This document shows positions 16,231 to 25,087 of a stretch of 64,000 bases of DNA, in pieces. This stretch comes from Vibrio rhodolitus (GTDB lineage Bacteria > Pseudomonadota > Gammaproteobacteria > Enterobacterales > Vibrionaceae), in contig NZ_QLYZ01000017.1 in NCBI RefSeq assembly GCF_003350325.1, forward strand, positions 45,234 through 109,233, in the 5' to 3' direction. The position numbers were made by a program, and so were the translations under genes. Numbering within the stretch: the first letter of the stretch is position 1; every line of letters begins with the position of its first letter. The notes beneath the pieces are model-generated. The model saw only the letters and a program-made list of their open reading frames with translations, searched no databases and was not told the origin of the DNA.

Positions 16231-17109
16231 ATGAACTTGTCGCAAATTGAAGCTTTCTGTACCGTAGCTGATACGGGATCGGTATCTGAAGCTGCTCGCC
16301 AACTCGACTGTAACCGTACCAAACTGAGCATGTCGATTAAAGCTTTAGAGAAAGAATTGTCGGTTGCACTGTTTATTCGCTCCGGCAATCAGTTGACACT
16401 ATCGGAAGCAGGCAAAGCCATTTATCGTGATAGTCAGAATCTTCTGGTTACTGAAGCGCGTATTCGCCAAACTTGCGCACAAGTATCTGGTGAGTTTAGT
16501 GCCGAAGTGTGGATCGCTCGTGATGACTCACTGCCAGACGAACTTTGGCAAGATCTTGCTCACCGGCTAAACAGTGATTTTCCTGCCACCTCATTTAACA
16601 TCGTACTCGCCTCTTCTGGGGATTTGGCAAACCTAGTAGTCACTGGTCAAGTCGATTTCGCCTTCGGGGTAGATTACGAACGTACCAACGATCCTCACGT
16701 GACTTATCAACCTCTCGGTAAAATCCGCATGATGTCGGTATGCGGCGCAGCCAACCCACTGAGTAAAATGCGCCGAGTCTCCGATGGCGACTTACGTAAT
16801 GCTTTGCAAGCTGCCATGGTCTATCTCAATGAGAAAGACAACCCTGAACTGAAGCCTCTATCCTTAAGACATATTGGTTTTTCGAGCTTTGACTACATGC
16901 TCAACTCAATCTTAACCGAAGACGCATGGGGTGTGTTACCCGAGCCCTTAATTCGTCATCACTTGCGTAAGCAGGAATTAGCCGTCATCAAACATACCTA
17001 CGGTTTAACCCAAGAAGATTACTGTATGTTCACACCTTCTGGCATGAAGGAGCACCCCGCTATGACTTGGCTAGCCGAGCAACTCAATGAATACCTGTTT
17101 GATTTCTGA
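16231..17109 (+). CDS. LysR-family transcriptional regulator
   Basis: 292 residues. The N-terminal winged helix-turn-helix (about 1-60) has the LysR pattern with SVSEAARQLDCNRTKLSMSIKALEKEL; the effector-binding domain occupies about 85-290. The helix contains NRTKLS instead of the usual xQPAxS, mildly unusual. The ligand is unknown. It is divergent from the methyltransferase gene and separated from it by 208 bases that contain a palindromic element, so autoregulation and control of the neighbour are plausible. Confidence 0.88.
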   Translation: MNLSQIEAFCTVADTGSVSEAARQLDCNRTKLSMSIKALEKELSVALFIRSGNQLTLSEAGKAIYRDSQNLLVTEARIRQTCAQVSGEFSAEVWIARDDSLPDELWQDLAHRLNSDFPATSFNIVLASSGDLANLVVTGQVDFAFGVDYERTNDPHVTYQPLGKIRMMSVCGAANPLSKMRRVSDGDLRNALQAAMVYLNEKDNPELKPLSLRHIGFSSFDYMLNSILTEDAWGVLPEPLIRHHLRKQELAVIKHTYGLTQEDYCMFTPSGMKEHPAMTWLAEQLNEYLFDF

Positions 17110-17294
17110 TAAGCCGATTGGACAAAAGTCACTCAGCGCCAAAAATAATGACAGCGGAATATTTAATTAAGCCTTTGTTTTGATTGAACATAAATAGAAA
17201 ACTCATTTTCTAGTCATGCTCATATTGAAGATCTGGTTTGTAAAAAACCTTAGAACTCACAAGAATAGAGTCAATTCTAAGGAGATTTTCAATC

Positions 17295-18188
17295 ATGTGT
17301 GCCCAAACTAGCTTAAACGAAAAGCGAATTCTATCTTTCTCAGCCCTTCTAGCTTCAGGGTTTGCGATCGGCGGACTTGCGGTTGGCGTCTGGATGGGCT
17401 CACTGGTTATTGTTTTTGATGGCGTCTACTCGCTGGTCAGCCTGCTGTTAACATTATTGTCGCTTGCAGCATCTCGTTATATCAGTCGCCCTTCACAAGG
17501 TCAGTTTCAATTTGGTAAAGCGGTGATTGAACCTGTGGTTATTGCTGTTAAAGGTGCGGTGATCTTAAGTATCGTTCTCTACTCTCTGTATTCAGCGGTC
17601 AGCGCAATGTTTACTGGCGGTCGCGAAGTGGATACGTCAATTGCCTCTCTTTTTGGTTTAGTTAACGTTATAGGTTGTGGTTACGGTTGGTGGTACATCC
17701 ACAACAAATCGAAGCGTTTTTCTTCTGGTTTGATTCAGGCAGAAAGCAAACAATGGCAAATGGATACCCTGCTAAGTGTTGCCGTAACTTTGGGTTTCTG
17801 TGCAGCTTATGCACTAACACTGACACCATGGGCTCACTACAGCATTTATGCTGACCCAATGATGATGATTCTGATGTCATTCTATTTCATCAAAGTGCCT
17901 GCAGAGATGATTATTCAAGCAGCGCGCGAACTACTGATGATGAAGCCTGACCGCAAGATCCAAGAACGTGTGGACCATGAGGTTGAAGCTGTTCGTAAAC
18001 ACTTCGAACAAGAAATTGAGTTAAATGGTGTTACCAAAGTAGGTCAAGAGTTGTGGGTGAACATTGATATCCATAGCGATGCAAAACAACTTGATTTAGC
18101 CGAAGTAGAAAAAGCTCGACGCCTACTTAAGCACAAGCTTTCATCACTGAAACTCGACTTACAATTAACGATGAACGTCGCTATCTAG
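17295..18188 (+). CDS. Cation-diffusion-facilitator-like membrane transporter with altered metal site
   Basis: 297 residues with five to six membrane segments and a C-terminal cytoplasmic domain of the CDF kind (about 205-297). The segment VFDGVYSLVSLL in TM2 and AESKQWQMDTLLS before TM5 align with the two metal-binding motifs of YiiP. YiiP uses Asp-x3-Asp and His-x3-Asp; here they read Asp42-x3-Ser46 and Gln-x3-Asp. The FQFGKAVIEP segment also fits the family. It probably exports a divalent cation, or has changed substrate. AAGGAG precedes the ATG; a terminator follows. Confidence 0.75.
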   Translation: MCAQTSLNEKRILSFSALLASGFAIGGLAVGVWMGSLVIVFDGVYSLVSLLLTLLSLAASRYISRPSQGQFQFGKAVIEPVVIAVKGAVILSIVLYSLYSAVSAMFTGGREVDTSIASLFGLVNVIGCGYGWWYIHNKSKRFSSGLIQAESKQWQMDTLLSVAVTLGFCAAYALTLTPWAHYSIYADPMMMILMSFYFIKVPAEMIIQAARELLMMKPDRKIQERVDHEVEAVRKHFEQEIELNGVTKVGQELWVNIDIHSDAKQLDLAEVEKARRLLKHKLSSLKLDLQLTMNVAI

Positions 18189-18206
18189 TAATCTGCGTCA
18201 CACATT

Positions 18207-18235
18207 AAAGGGCTTGCTGATGCGAGCCCTTTTTT
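18207..18235 (+). terminator. Intrinsic terminator of the CDF-like gene
   Basis: AAAGGGCT / AGCCCTTT with a ten-base loop and a run of seven to eight T at the 3' side; 18 bases after the stop codon. Confidence 0.9.
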
Positions 18236-18380
18236 ATGCCATTAAGGTCATTGATTGCAGTGCTATTAACCCGTAGATTCGGGTTATCATTCTGTGCTTG
18301 TGGTCATTATGAAACTAGTAGTCTAATATCTAGGTTAAAGGCATGGATCTGCTTAGCATTACCGGGTACCGGAGGTACAT

Positions 18381-19994
18381 TTGAGAAAAATTAATACTAG
18401 CTTTCTAAAAACTCTGCGCGTACTGGTTGTCGATGACTCCAGTACGGCTTTGTTGTTAATTAAGCAACAGCTAGTGAGCCTTGGGGTACAACACGATGAC
18501 ATCCATACGGTAGAGCGCTATCAAGAAGCTATTACGGCGATGGAAACCCATCACTTTGACGTTTTAATCCTTGATTATCATCTTGAGCAACATTTAACTG
18601 GCTATGAACTCGCCATGTTACTTTATCGTAACAGGTTGATCGGTAACTCGACTGGCGTACTCATGATTTCCGGCGATGCGCGTCAAGAAACCGTGTTGAC
18701 CGCACTGTCAGGAAAAGTTCGCCACTTTATTACTAAACCACTAAGCAACGCATCCCTCGCTGAAAAACTGCATACCATCCATAGAGAAACCCAAAAACTC
18801 GCACAAATAACCGAAGCGCTGCAGCAAGACAAGTCGCTTTCCCCTGCCACCATGTTTGAGATAATTAATCGTTCTGGTTTTAGTGTCAGCTTAGAAGCAT
18901 ATTTACTTGAACACCTTATGGCGAATAACCAGTGGGAATTTTTGGACGTTTATATCACCATGTCTTCAACGCCTTGCCACGCCTCAAAGATGTGCGCAAT
19001 TGCCGGACTGCTGCATCGTGAAAACCAAACCAGTCATGCACTAGAGGAACTGCACAGCTTTCTCACCGAAAATCCACTATCAATCCGCGTCATGGATGTT
19101 ATCGCTGATATCTATGCTGAAAGTCATCATTTTGAGCAAGCAGCACTTTGGGCAACCAAGGCTTTCGAATTAACACCCAGTATTGGCGAGCGAGCAGCAA
19201 AAGCAAGCCAATGGAACTTACAAGCAGGCAAACGGGCATCATTGCTCAAAGTGGGACTCACCTACGCTCAGCACATGTCTTTGGCAGATGTGAACTGGCT
19301 AAGAACCGTTATTACTCACTTCCATTGCTTGCACTCAATTTACACCTTAACAGAGAGTACACCGGCGAAAACCGAGTTGATGTATCACGCAAACAAGTTT
19401 GTTCGCTTTGCGAGTAGAAAATTAACGCCGAAAAGACTCCATCAATTGCAGGCAGTACTGCTTCTTGCTCACTGCCACGTGCTAATTCACGAAAATAACG
19501 ATCAGTTGGCTCATCAAAAACTAATGCAATCATTATCGCACTTTTACGATGAGTTATTTGAATGTCCACCAGTACTCTTGGTGGAATACTTACCCGCGTT
19601 AGCCTTATTTGGAGAACAACAAATTCACACCACAATAGTGAATGTTCTCAAAGCGAGAGGGATAAAGAATCTCCAAACTTCACATATGGAGAGCTTTAAC
19701 CCTTTAAAACAGTCAAACCTATTGGGGGAAACTCAGACGATCGCGAAAGATAGTCAAAGTTACCTTAAGCACTACCCTTATTCGAGCGAAGCTAAAATTG
19801 CCTTAATCCACCTTTACGGACAAAGAGATAAGGCGCTAGATAGCGATAAAATTGCTTCCATCGTATCTGAGCTCAGTGTGCTTGAACTGCCGCCCAATTG
19901 GCGAAATTGGCTAACAACAGGTAAACAACATGGCTATGCCGCCACTCCACCCGTTGCGTTTTCACTTGCTGCAAGGGACCAAAAAGGAGTGTAA
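18381..19994 (+). CDS. Response regulator with N-terminal receiver and helical TPR-type C-terminus
   Basis: 537 residues from a TTG start at 18381, which has GGAGG five bases upstream; no in-frame ATG fits. Receiver domain about 11-135: acidic pair Asp18-Asp19, phospho-acceptor Asp65 (VLILDYHL), Thr/Ser SGDAR and Lys in FITKPLS. The remaining 400 residues are alpha-helical with TPR-like spacing (for example NPLSIRVMDVIADIYAE). There is no DNA-binding or enzymatic output domain, so it should act by protein contact. No cognate kinase is adjacent. Followed by a small gene in the same direction. Confidence 0.8.
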   Translation: MRKINTSFLKTLRVLVVDDSSTALLLIKQQLVSLGVQHDDIHTVERYQEAITAMETHHFDVLILDYHLEQHLTGYELAMLLYRNRLIGNSTGVLMISGDARQETVLTALSGKVRHFITKPLSNASLAEKLHTIHRETQKLAQITEALQQDKSLSPATMFEIINRSGFSVSLEAYLLEHLMANNQWEFLDVYITMSSTPCHASKMCAIAGLLHRENQTSHALEELHSFLTENPLSIRVMDVIADIYAESHHFEQAALWATKAFELTPSIGERAAKASQWNLQAGKRASLLKVGLTYAQHMSLADVNWLRTVITHFHCLHSIYTLTESTPAKTELMYHANKFVRFASRKLTPKRLHQLQAVLLLAHCHVLIHENNDQLAHQKLMQSLSHFYDELFECPPVLLVEYLPALALFGEQQIHTTIVNVLKARGIKNLQTSHMESFNPLKQSNLLGETQTIAKDSQSYLKHYPYSSEAKIALIHLYGQRDKALDSDKIASIVSELSVLELPPNWRNWLTTGKQHGYAATPPVAFSLAARDQKGV

Positions 19995-20044
19995 TCATTC
20001 AATCTAACTTATTCGTACAATGACCTAGTGCTAGGGGGAAATGT

Positions 20045-20224
20045 ATGAATAATGAAGATCTAAACACTATGTACAATATGGTGGATTCCTTATCAGCTGA
20101 TGAAAGAAAACAGCTGATTGCTTATCTGAGTAAACCCCAGAGAGAGCAAGATATTCGCCAAATCATTACCCAAGAAGAGCTAGATCTTATCTACTCAACT
20201 GCGGTACAAAATTGGCAAAAATAG
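20045..20224 (+). CDS. Small acidic protein, 59 residues, unknown
   Basis: The ATG at 20045 is preceded by AGGGGGAA at good distance; the frame runs 59 codons to a TAG. The product begins MNNEDLNTMYNMVDSL, is helical and charged, and has no cysteine, signal or membrane segment. The strong ribosome binding site, a position 50 bases after the REC-TPR gene and a terminator directly behind it argue for a real gene, probably co-transcribed with the regulator. I do not recognise the family. Confidence 0.65.
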   Translation: MNNEDLNTMYNMVDSLSADERKQLIAYLSKPQREQDIRQIITQEELDLIYSTAVQNWQK

Positions 20225-20231
20225 ATGTAAG

Positions 20232-20257
20232 AACGCCATTCGATGAATGGCGTTTTT
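20232..20257 (+). terminator. Intrinsic terminator after the small gene
   Basis: Perfect ten-base stem AACGCCATTC-GAT-GAATGGCGTT followed by TTTG; seven bases after the TAG. Confidence 0.9.
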
Positions 20258-20293
20258 GTTTGGTAAACGGCACAGCACTTCTTTAAGCTAGTC

Positions 20294-21577
20294 TCATAAA
20301 GCCTCTTGTGCCCTTAACGCCTTAGCACTCATTATCCAATGACGTACTGCTTGAGGTGACATCACGTTCGGATTACCAAGGTCTTTGTCCGTTGCCGCTG
20401 CCAGTTCAGGGGGTAACACATCAATAATTAGCTCAAGATCTTTGTGTGAGTCGATTTCACTCACAAACACGTCCGCCATTTCCACACTGTACTCAACTTC
20501 ACGAGCCTTAGCTGCTTTGACTAAACCATCAAGCAATACATACCAGGTTGTCATGGGACCTTGCACAATCGATGCGGACTCAGCAGCCGAATCAATAAAG
20601 GCAAATGGTGTGGTTGTGATCGGCTGATTGATTTCCATCGCAGCGAAAATCCAATCCGTATCAAAGGAGAAATCATACACTGTCGGCTTTCGTAAGATCT
20701 TTTCCAGTACTTCACGACCATAAAGCTTAAACGCCGCTTGGGTATCTTTGATCCCTTGTTCAAAGATCTGTGCGCCTATCATGCGCTGCATATGACGCAA
20801 TGTCTTAATACCAACCCCCCAGCGCTCTTCCTGTTTAACGAGAATTGAATCTGGGTGTTTTCTATTACCCAAAACAACTTGCTTGCCCTGCTCTGCAAAT
20901 GGCTCAAGAAGTAAACCAATTTGCCCAAGATGGACTGAGTTATCTGCATCGGTATAAATAACCGCATCGGCACCGGCTGCCAAAGCTTGCTCACAACCCA
21001 AGATGATAGATCCCCCCTTGCGAGAATCATCAACATGATCCAAGCCTTTCAGCGGTCCAGTTTTAGTGGGTATCGCAGCCGAGAGCTGCAAGACATCCAC
21101 ACAATCACAAACCGAACGAGATTGCTGATTGGCAATTCTTTTTGCTATGTGTGCACTATCATGTGGGCAACCATCATCAACACAAATCAGTTGCCATTGA
21201 ACGAGCGACTGCGCACAGACCCACTCTAATTGACGTATCTTAGTACGTAATGAATCCTCTCCATTGGGATTGGCGGACGACTTTTCCAATAGACGGTGAT
21301 GTTCACCCCACATCGCAAAGACAATACCGACTATAATAGGTTTGGTGATCGACAAGAGCTTTCTTCTGGATTCAACCAAGGTAGTAGCGAGCTGAAATTC
21401 CAACGGAGCATTGTGCTGCTTAGAGAGCTCTCTTAAATGTTGGATTGATAGATTCTCCAGTGCTAGCAGTTCGTCTGCAAGAGTAAGCAACTGGGTTTGA
21501 TGTGTCTGATTGGTGAGGTCAAAATCAGAATTTGCTTTGCGCAGCAAATTCATCGCAAGCGAAGTCGATGATTGCAT
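20294..21577 (-). CDS. Family 2-like glycosyltransferase
   Basis: 427 residues, no membrane segments. The GT-A core lies in about 85-345: IVGIVFAMWGEHHRL start, a nucleotide-binding Asp in LICVDDGCPHD, and the metal-binding DxD in VIYTDADNSVHLGQIG. The pattern GNRKHPDS and DTQAAFKLYGREVLEKI resembles dolichyl-phosphate-glucose/mannose synthase-type enzymes. N- and C-terminal extensions of about 80 residues each are unrecognised. It would transfer a sugar from a nucleotide donor in the cytoplasm. It lies just downstream of a GH16 glucanase gene on the same strand, which suggests a shared glycan pathway. Acceptor unknown. Confidence 0.75.
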   Translation of the reverse strand: MQSSTSLAMNLLRKANSDFDLTNQTHQTQLLTLADELLALENLSIQHLRELSKQHNAPLEFQLATTLVESRRKLLSITKPIIVGIVFAMWGEHHRLLEKSSANPNGEDSLRTKIRQLEWVCAQSLVQWQLICVDDGCPHDSAHIAKRIANQQSRSVCDCVDVLQLSAAIPTKTGPLKGLDHVDDSRKGGSIILGCEQALAAGADAVIYTDADNSVHLGQIGLLLEPFAEQGKQVVLGNRKHPDSILVKQEERWGVGIKTLRHMQRMIGAQIFEQGIKDTQAAFKLYGREVLEKILRKPTVYDFSFDTDWIFAAMEINQPITTTPFAFIDSAAESASIVQGPMTTWYVLLDGLVKAAKAREVEYSVEMADVFVSEIDSHKDLELIIDVLPPELAAATDKDLGNPNVMSPQAVRHWIMSAKALRAQEAL

Positions 21578-21656
21578 AGATATCCCCTAGACTGACATTG
21601 TTATATTTCGTTCTAATCTAAGCTTAGTATGCAATCTGTTGACTACAAATTTTATC

Positions 21657-22532
21657 CTATTTATTCGTGAAATTGGTTTGGAAAGACTCTTGGCAAGTTA
21701 CATCTGGAACAAAGGCGAAGTTGCGATAACGAGCAGTATAACGCGTTCTATTATCGACATTGAATTTCCCAGCCCAATTCGCTACCCCATGATCTGCAGC
21801 CCAGACATTGGCCATCACTCGCAATTTAGAGTGCTGAGCATTGGGGATAGGATCGTAGCGGTTGTTGCGCACCTTAAGCACCGATTTATCATCAATAAAC
21901 CACTCCAAATAGTCTTTACCCCAATAGATAGCGTAGCGATGAAACTGCTGAGAAGCATCAAAATCGAGGAAAATCAGCGTTTCATGGGTGTTGGAATAGT
22001 CATCGTCATCAGTCCAAAAATTGAGCTGTACCATATTGGTGTTTGAGCCTAAAAACTCAATATCAATTTCATTATGTTTGCCAGTGCCGTCATTAGGTTT
22101 GTCATAAGGCCCTGCAAATAAGAAAAACGAAGTGATAACTCCCGGTGCTTTAATTGGTTTCATCTCAACTTGGTAGCAGCCATAGGAGTAAAACTGATGA
22201 CTGCGAATTTCACCGGAGAAGAAGGTTCGTTGGTTTTGCTCATTAAGCACGCTGTCAGGTGCTAGCTCGATGCTCATTCCGCGTTTATCGAAATCCACCG
22301 CTTTAGCTTCCCAGCGACTAAAAAACGGATAGCCATTTTCCCAACCATCAGCAACTTGCCAGCGGTTGGTGTCAAGATGACTCAACTCATCTTCAAACAC
22401 TTCGGCGCAGGTACTCGGTGCAAAACTGGCGCAAGCCATGCAAGCTGCGCAGAAAGGTAGATGATTCAATTTAAAGCCCGAATAGTCGATATATTGAGCT
22501 TTAAGCGTAATGCAAAATTGCCATATGTGCAC
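21657..22532 (-). CDS. GH16 family beta-glucanase, secreted
   Basis: Up to 291 residues from a GTG at 22532 with GGGTGG upstream; the true start is uncertain, since the hydrophobic signal-like stretch (HLPFCAACMACASFAPSTCA) only begins at about residue 24 and an in-frame TTG precedes it. The catalytic motif HNEIDIEFLG (Glu155, Asp157, Glu159) is the GH16 E-x-D-x-E centre for retaining hydrolysis of beta-1,3 or mixed beta-1,3-1,4 glucans. Tryptophan-rich segments fit the jelly-roll substrate cleft. The enzyme would be periplasmic or secreted and may trim a self-made glucan or degrade algal laminarin. Confidence 0.85.
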   Translation of the reverse strand: MHIWQFCITLKAQYIDYSGFKLNHLPFCAACMACASFAPSTCAEVFEDELSHLDTNRWQVADGWENGYPFFSRWEAKAVDFDKRGMSIELAPDSVLNEQNQRTFFSGEIRSHQFYSYGCYQVEMKPIKAPGVITSFFLFAGPYDKPNDGTGKHNEIDIEFLGSNTNMVQLNFWTDDDDYSNTHETLIFLDFDASQQFHRYAIYWGKDYLEWFIDDKSVLKVRNNRYDPIPNAQHSKLRVMANVWAADHGVANWAGKFNVDNRTRYTARYRNFAFVPDVTCQESFQTNFTNK

Positions 22533-22599
22533 AATCCACCCACGCTTAAAATGACAAGTGAAGGTGGATTAAAGTGCCTTCTCTAACAAGATAGAAAGA

Positions 22600-23454
22600 T
22601 CATTTGTGTAGGCGGCTAGTGGCAGCGCCCGTTTTATCGATCGAAATTTTGGTCATATCTGGACACAGGTTAGCGACAGTTGCAAACAAACAGTCCACCA
22701 GCGCGATTTTAACTAGCCTTGCCGTGCCATTTTTACCCAAAATTGGCTCAGGTGATGCAGGGGCAAAAATAGCGCAATCCGCAAGGGAAGTAAGTTTGGA
22801 ATTGTAGTTATTGGTAATAGCTATCACCGAAGCTCCTGACTTTTTCGCCTCTTCTACAGCATCAATAAGATCAATGGTTTGACCGGAGTGAGAGATCACT
22901 AAAACCACATCCTCCTCTGACATCAAACTGCCCGTCATGATCATCATGTGATAATCCTTGGGTACATAGGAATGGATGCCGATACGCAATAACTTATGGT
23001 GAAAGTCTTCTGCAATCACAGAGGTGCCACCCACCGCAAATAGACTCAATTTACGCGCATTGACCACCATTTTTGCCGCTTTCTCAATTTTAGGTACATT
23101 AGAGAAAGAGAGCACTTCCTGCAGTGCGTTTAAAGAATTGTTTAGTACTTTTTGCACGATCTGCGCGCAGTCATCGTCTTTATTGAGCTTTTGGTCAGGC
23201 AGATACTGCTTCTCGCTCTCGACTAATAGCAGCTCTGCTTTCAGTTCTTTAAAACCATCGTAGCCGAGTTTCTTCGCCAATTTAACAATCAAAGAGGTGG
23301 AAACATCGAGTTGCTCAGCGACAGAATTAATGGTGACATCTTTGCGCATCGTCCTTGGCGTCAAAAAGAACTCAGCAATCTTCTTTTCCGTTTTGGTTAA
23401 AGAAGGCATAGTCATTCTGATTCGAGGATAGACTTGGTTAGTACTAAAATTCAT
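22600..23454 (-). CDS. alsR: RpiR/MurR-family regulator of the allose operon
   Basis: 284 residues from the ATG at 23454 with GAGAG upstream; the longer frame would cross a terminator. An N-terminal helix-turn-helix (about 15-90: TKTEKKIAEFFL, TINSVAEQLDVSTSLIVKLAKKLGYDGF) is followed by a SIS sugar-phosphate-binding domain (about 120-260, with LFAVGGTSVIAEDF and VVLVISHSGQTIDLI). In E. coli the RpiR/AlsR protein represses the als genes. Here the gene is at the end of the als cluster, separated from alsK by an intrinsic terminator, so its expression is from an internal promoter or read-through. The likely inducer is a sugar phosphate of the allose pathway. Confidence 0.85.
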   Translation of the reverse strand: MNFSTNQVYPRIRMTMPSLTKTEKKIAEFFLTPRTMRKDVTINSVAEQLDVSTSLIVKLAKKLGYDGFKELKAELLLVESEKQYLPDQKLNKDDDCAQIVQKVLNNSLNALQEVLSFSNVPKIEKAAKMVVNARKLSLFAVGGTSVIAEDFHHKLLRIGIHSYVPKDYHMMIMTGSLMSEEDVVLVISHSGQTIDLIDAVEEAKKSGASVIAITNNYNSKLTSLADCAIFAPASPEPILGKNGTARLVKIALVDCLFATVANLCPDMTKISIDKTGAATSRLHK

Positions 23455-23468
23455 ACGTCTCTCTGAAT

Positions 23469-23492
23469 AAAAAATGGCTCCTTTCGGAGCCA
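23469..23492 (-). terminator. Intrinsic terminator between alsK and the regulator gene
   Basis: TGGCTCC-TTTC-GGAGCCA is a perfect seven-base stem with a tight loop, and on the minus strand it is followed by TTTTTT. It lies 7 bases past the alsK stop and 15 bases before the regulator start. Confidence 0.9.
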
Positions 23493-23498
23493 CTATAA

Positions 23499-24398
23499 CT
23501 ATTTACGGTTGAGTGCCTGCAAGGCTGCACCTGTTGCCCCGTTGAAGGACGACGATGTCGCCTTCATTAATGTCAGCTCTTCGCTCGGAAGCGGTTTACG
23601 AACATATTTGTAAATTTGCTGTCTCAGAGTACCAAACGGAAAACCTTCCATGTCCATTACACCACCACCAAGTAGCACGATGTCTGGATCAAAAAGGTTA
23701 ACTGCTGTTGCAATTGCTTTAGCAGTGTTATCAACAAACTCTGATATGAAAGTCGCATTGTAACTTTGGTTAAAGAAATCTTTCAGTTCATAGTCAGCGT
23801 TTTGTGATTCATACGCAGCTTTTAGCCTTACCCCAGAAACAAGGCTTTCTAAACAACCACTATTGCCGCAACCACATTCCGCGCCCTCTTTACCATAAGG
23901 GATATGACCAAGTTCACCAGCCACACCGTGTGCGCCAGTAAAAACATCACCATTGAGCCAGATTGAGAAACCAAAACCAGAACCTAAATAGCAACCAAGT
24001 ACCAATTTATCTTCCACATGCAAATGATGAGTGTCATAAGCAATCTGTAGGTTCACATCGCGCTCTAGCTCTACCGTACAATTGAACTCATGTTTTAGTG
24101 TGGGTACTAAGCTGTTAAATGTGGACTGATCAACACTTAAGTTTGGCGTCGATAATACCTTAGTTCGATCTTTAGAAATCGTCGCAGGCAAACCAATCAG
24201 CAAGCGTTCTGCAGAAAGATGGTGTTCTTCTAGTTCACGTTGCACCACACCTATCAAACCACTAACCAGACCGGGTTCTACAATAGACTCAGTCTTGTAC
24301 TTATTAATGACTTTGATGTTCTTCTCTTTGTCGATAGCACAGAGACGAGTATGGGTCGCACCCATATCGATTCCGATAAAAACGGGGGTTTTACTCAT
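23499..24398 (-). CDS. alsK: D-allose kinase (ROK family)
   Basis: 299 residues from the ATG at 24398, which overlaps the alsE stop codon by one base; the frame further upstream belongs to alsE. ROK-kinase features are the phosphate loop IGIDMGATHTR at the N-terminus, GVAGELGHIPYG with the sugar-binding and catalytic region, and the zinc-binding cysteines of CGCGNSGCLES. It phosphorylates D-allose at C6 after uptake. Gene order and neighbours equal those of the E. coli als operon, which decides among ROK kinases. Confidence 0.9.
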   Translation of the reverse strand: MSKTPVFIGIDMGATHTRLCAIDKEKNIKVINKYKTESIVEPGLVSGLIGVVQRELEEHHLSAERLLIGLPATISKDRTKVLSTPNLSVDQSTFNSLVPTLKHEFNCTVELERDVNLQIAYDTHHLHVEDKLVLGCYLGSGFGFSIWLNGDVFTGAHGVAGELGHIPYGKEGAECGCGNSGCLESLVSGVRLKAAYESQNADYELKDFFNQSYNATFISEFVDNTAKAIATAVNLFDPDIVLLGGGVMDMEGFPFGTLRQQIYKYVRKPLPSEELTLMKATSSSFNGATGAALQALNRK

Positions 24399-25087
24399 TA
24401 CGCCACCTCTAAAGATGCATTTTTGATGTCGTCCATCATCATGTCCCAAGCCACTGAAAGATCTGGGTCGTTATTAAACAGACCTGAAGTACCCACAATC
24501 AGCACATCAGCTCCCGCATCAAGCAACGTGGCGAACGTTTTCTTATTGCACGAACCATCAATCTCAATCTGGAAGTTCAATTGATGCTGCTGACGAAACT
24601 CGCGGAACTGACGGATCTTATCCACTACTTCTGGAACAAATGATTGACCAGCAAAGCCTGGATCAACAGTCATCAAGGTGACTTTATCAACGTGCTTTAG
24701 ATAAATTTCTACATCGTGTAAACGCGTCTCAGGGTTCAATACCACGCCCACTTGCATGCCTTTTCTGCGTACATCTTCGATTAAACGAAAGGCTTTGCCG
24801 TTTACCGTCTCCGCATGGAAACTAAACATTGCGGCGCCCGCCTCTGCCAGCATATCCACGTACTGCTCAGGGTTGGTCACCATTAGGTGACAGTCCATTG
24901 GCGCGGTACTGATCTTTTTCATTTGACTGACAAAGAACGGTGATAGCGTCAAGTTCGGCACAAAGTGACCATCCATGATATCCACATGGTAGTAGCCTAC
25001 CTTGTCATCAAAAAACTGAATTTGCTCTGCTAACTTAGTTAAGTCCATGCACATTAGAGAAGGTGCGATCAAAGGAGTCTTTTTCAT
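24398..25087 (-). CDS. alsE: D-allulose-6-phosphate 3-epimerase
   Basis: 229 residues, ribulose-phosphate-3-epimerase family TIM barrel. Metal and acid-base residues lie in YYHVDIMDGHFVPNLTLS and DCHLMVTNPEQYVD; the phosphate end is VGTSGLFN. It converts D-allulose 6-phosphate to fructose 6-phosphate, the last step of allose catabolism. It overlaps alsC (upstream) and alsK (downstream) by single bases, so the genes are translationally coupled. An allose-6-phosphate isomerase (RpiB) is not encoded here. Confidence 0.92.
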   Translation of the reverse strand: MKKTPLIAPSLMCMDLTKLAEQIQFFDDKVGYYHVDIMDGHFVPNLTLSPFFVSQMKKISTAPMDCHLMVTNPEQYVDMLAEAGAAMFSFHAETVNGKAFRLIEDVRRKGMQVGVVLNPETRLHDVEIYLKHVDKVTLMTVDPGFAGQSFVPEVVDKIRQFREFRQQHQLNFQIEIDGSCNKKTFATLLDAGADVLIVGTSGLFNNDPDLSVAWDMMMDDIKNASLEVA

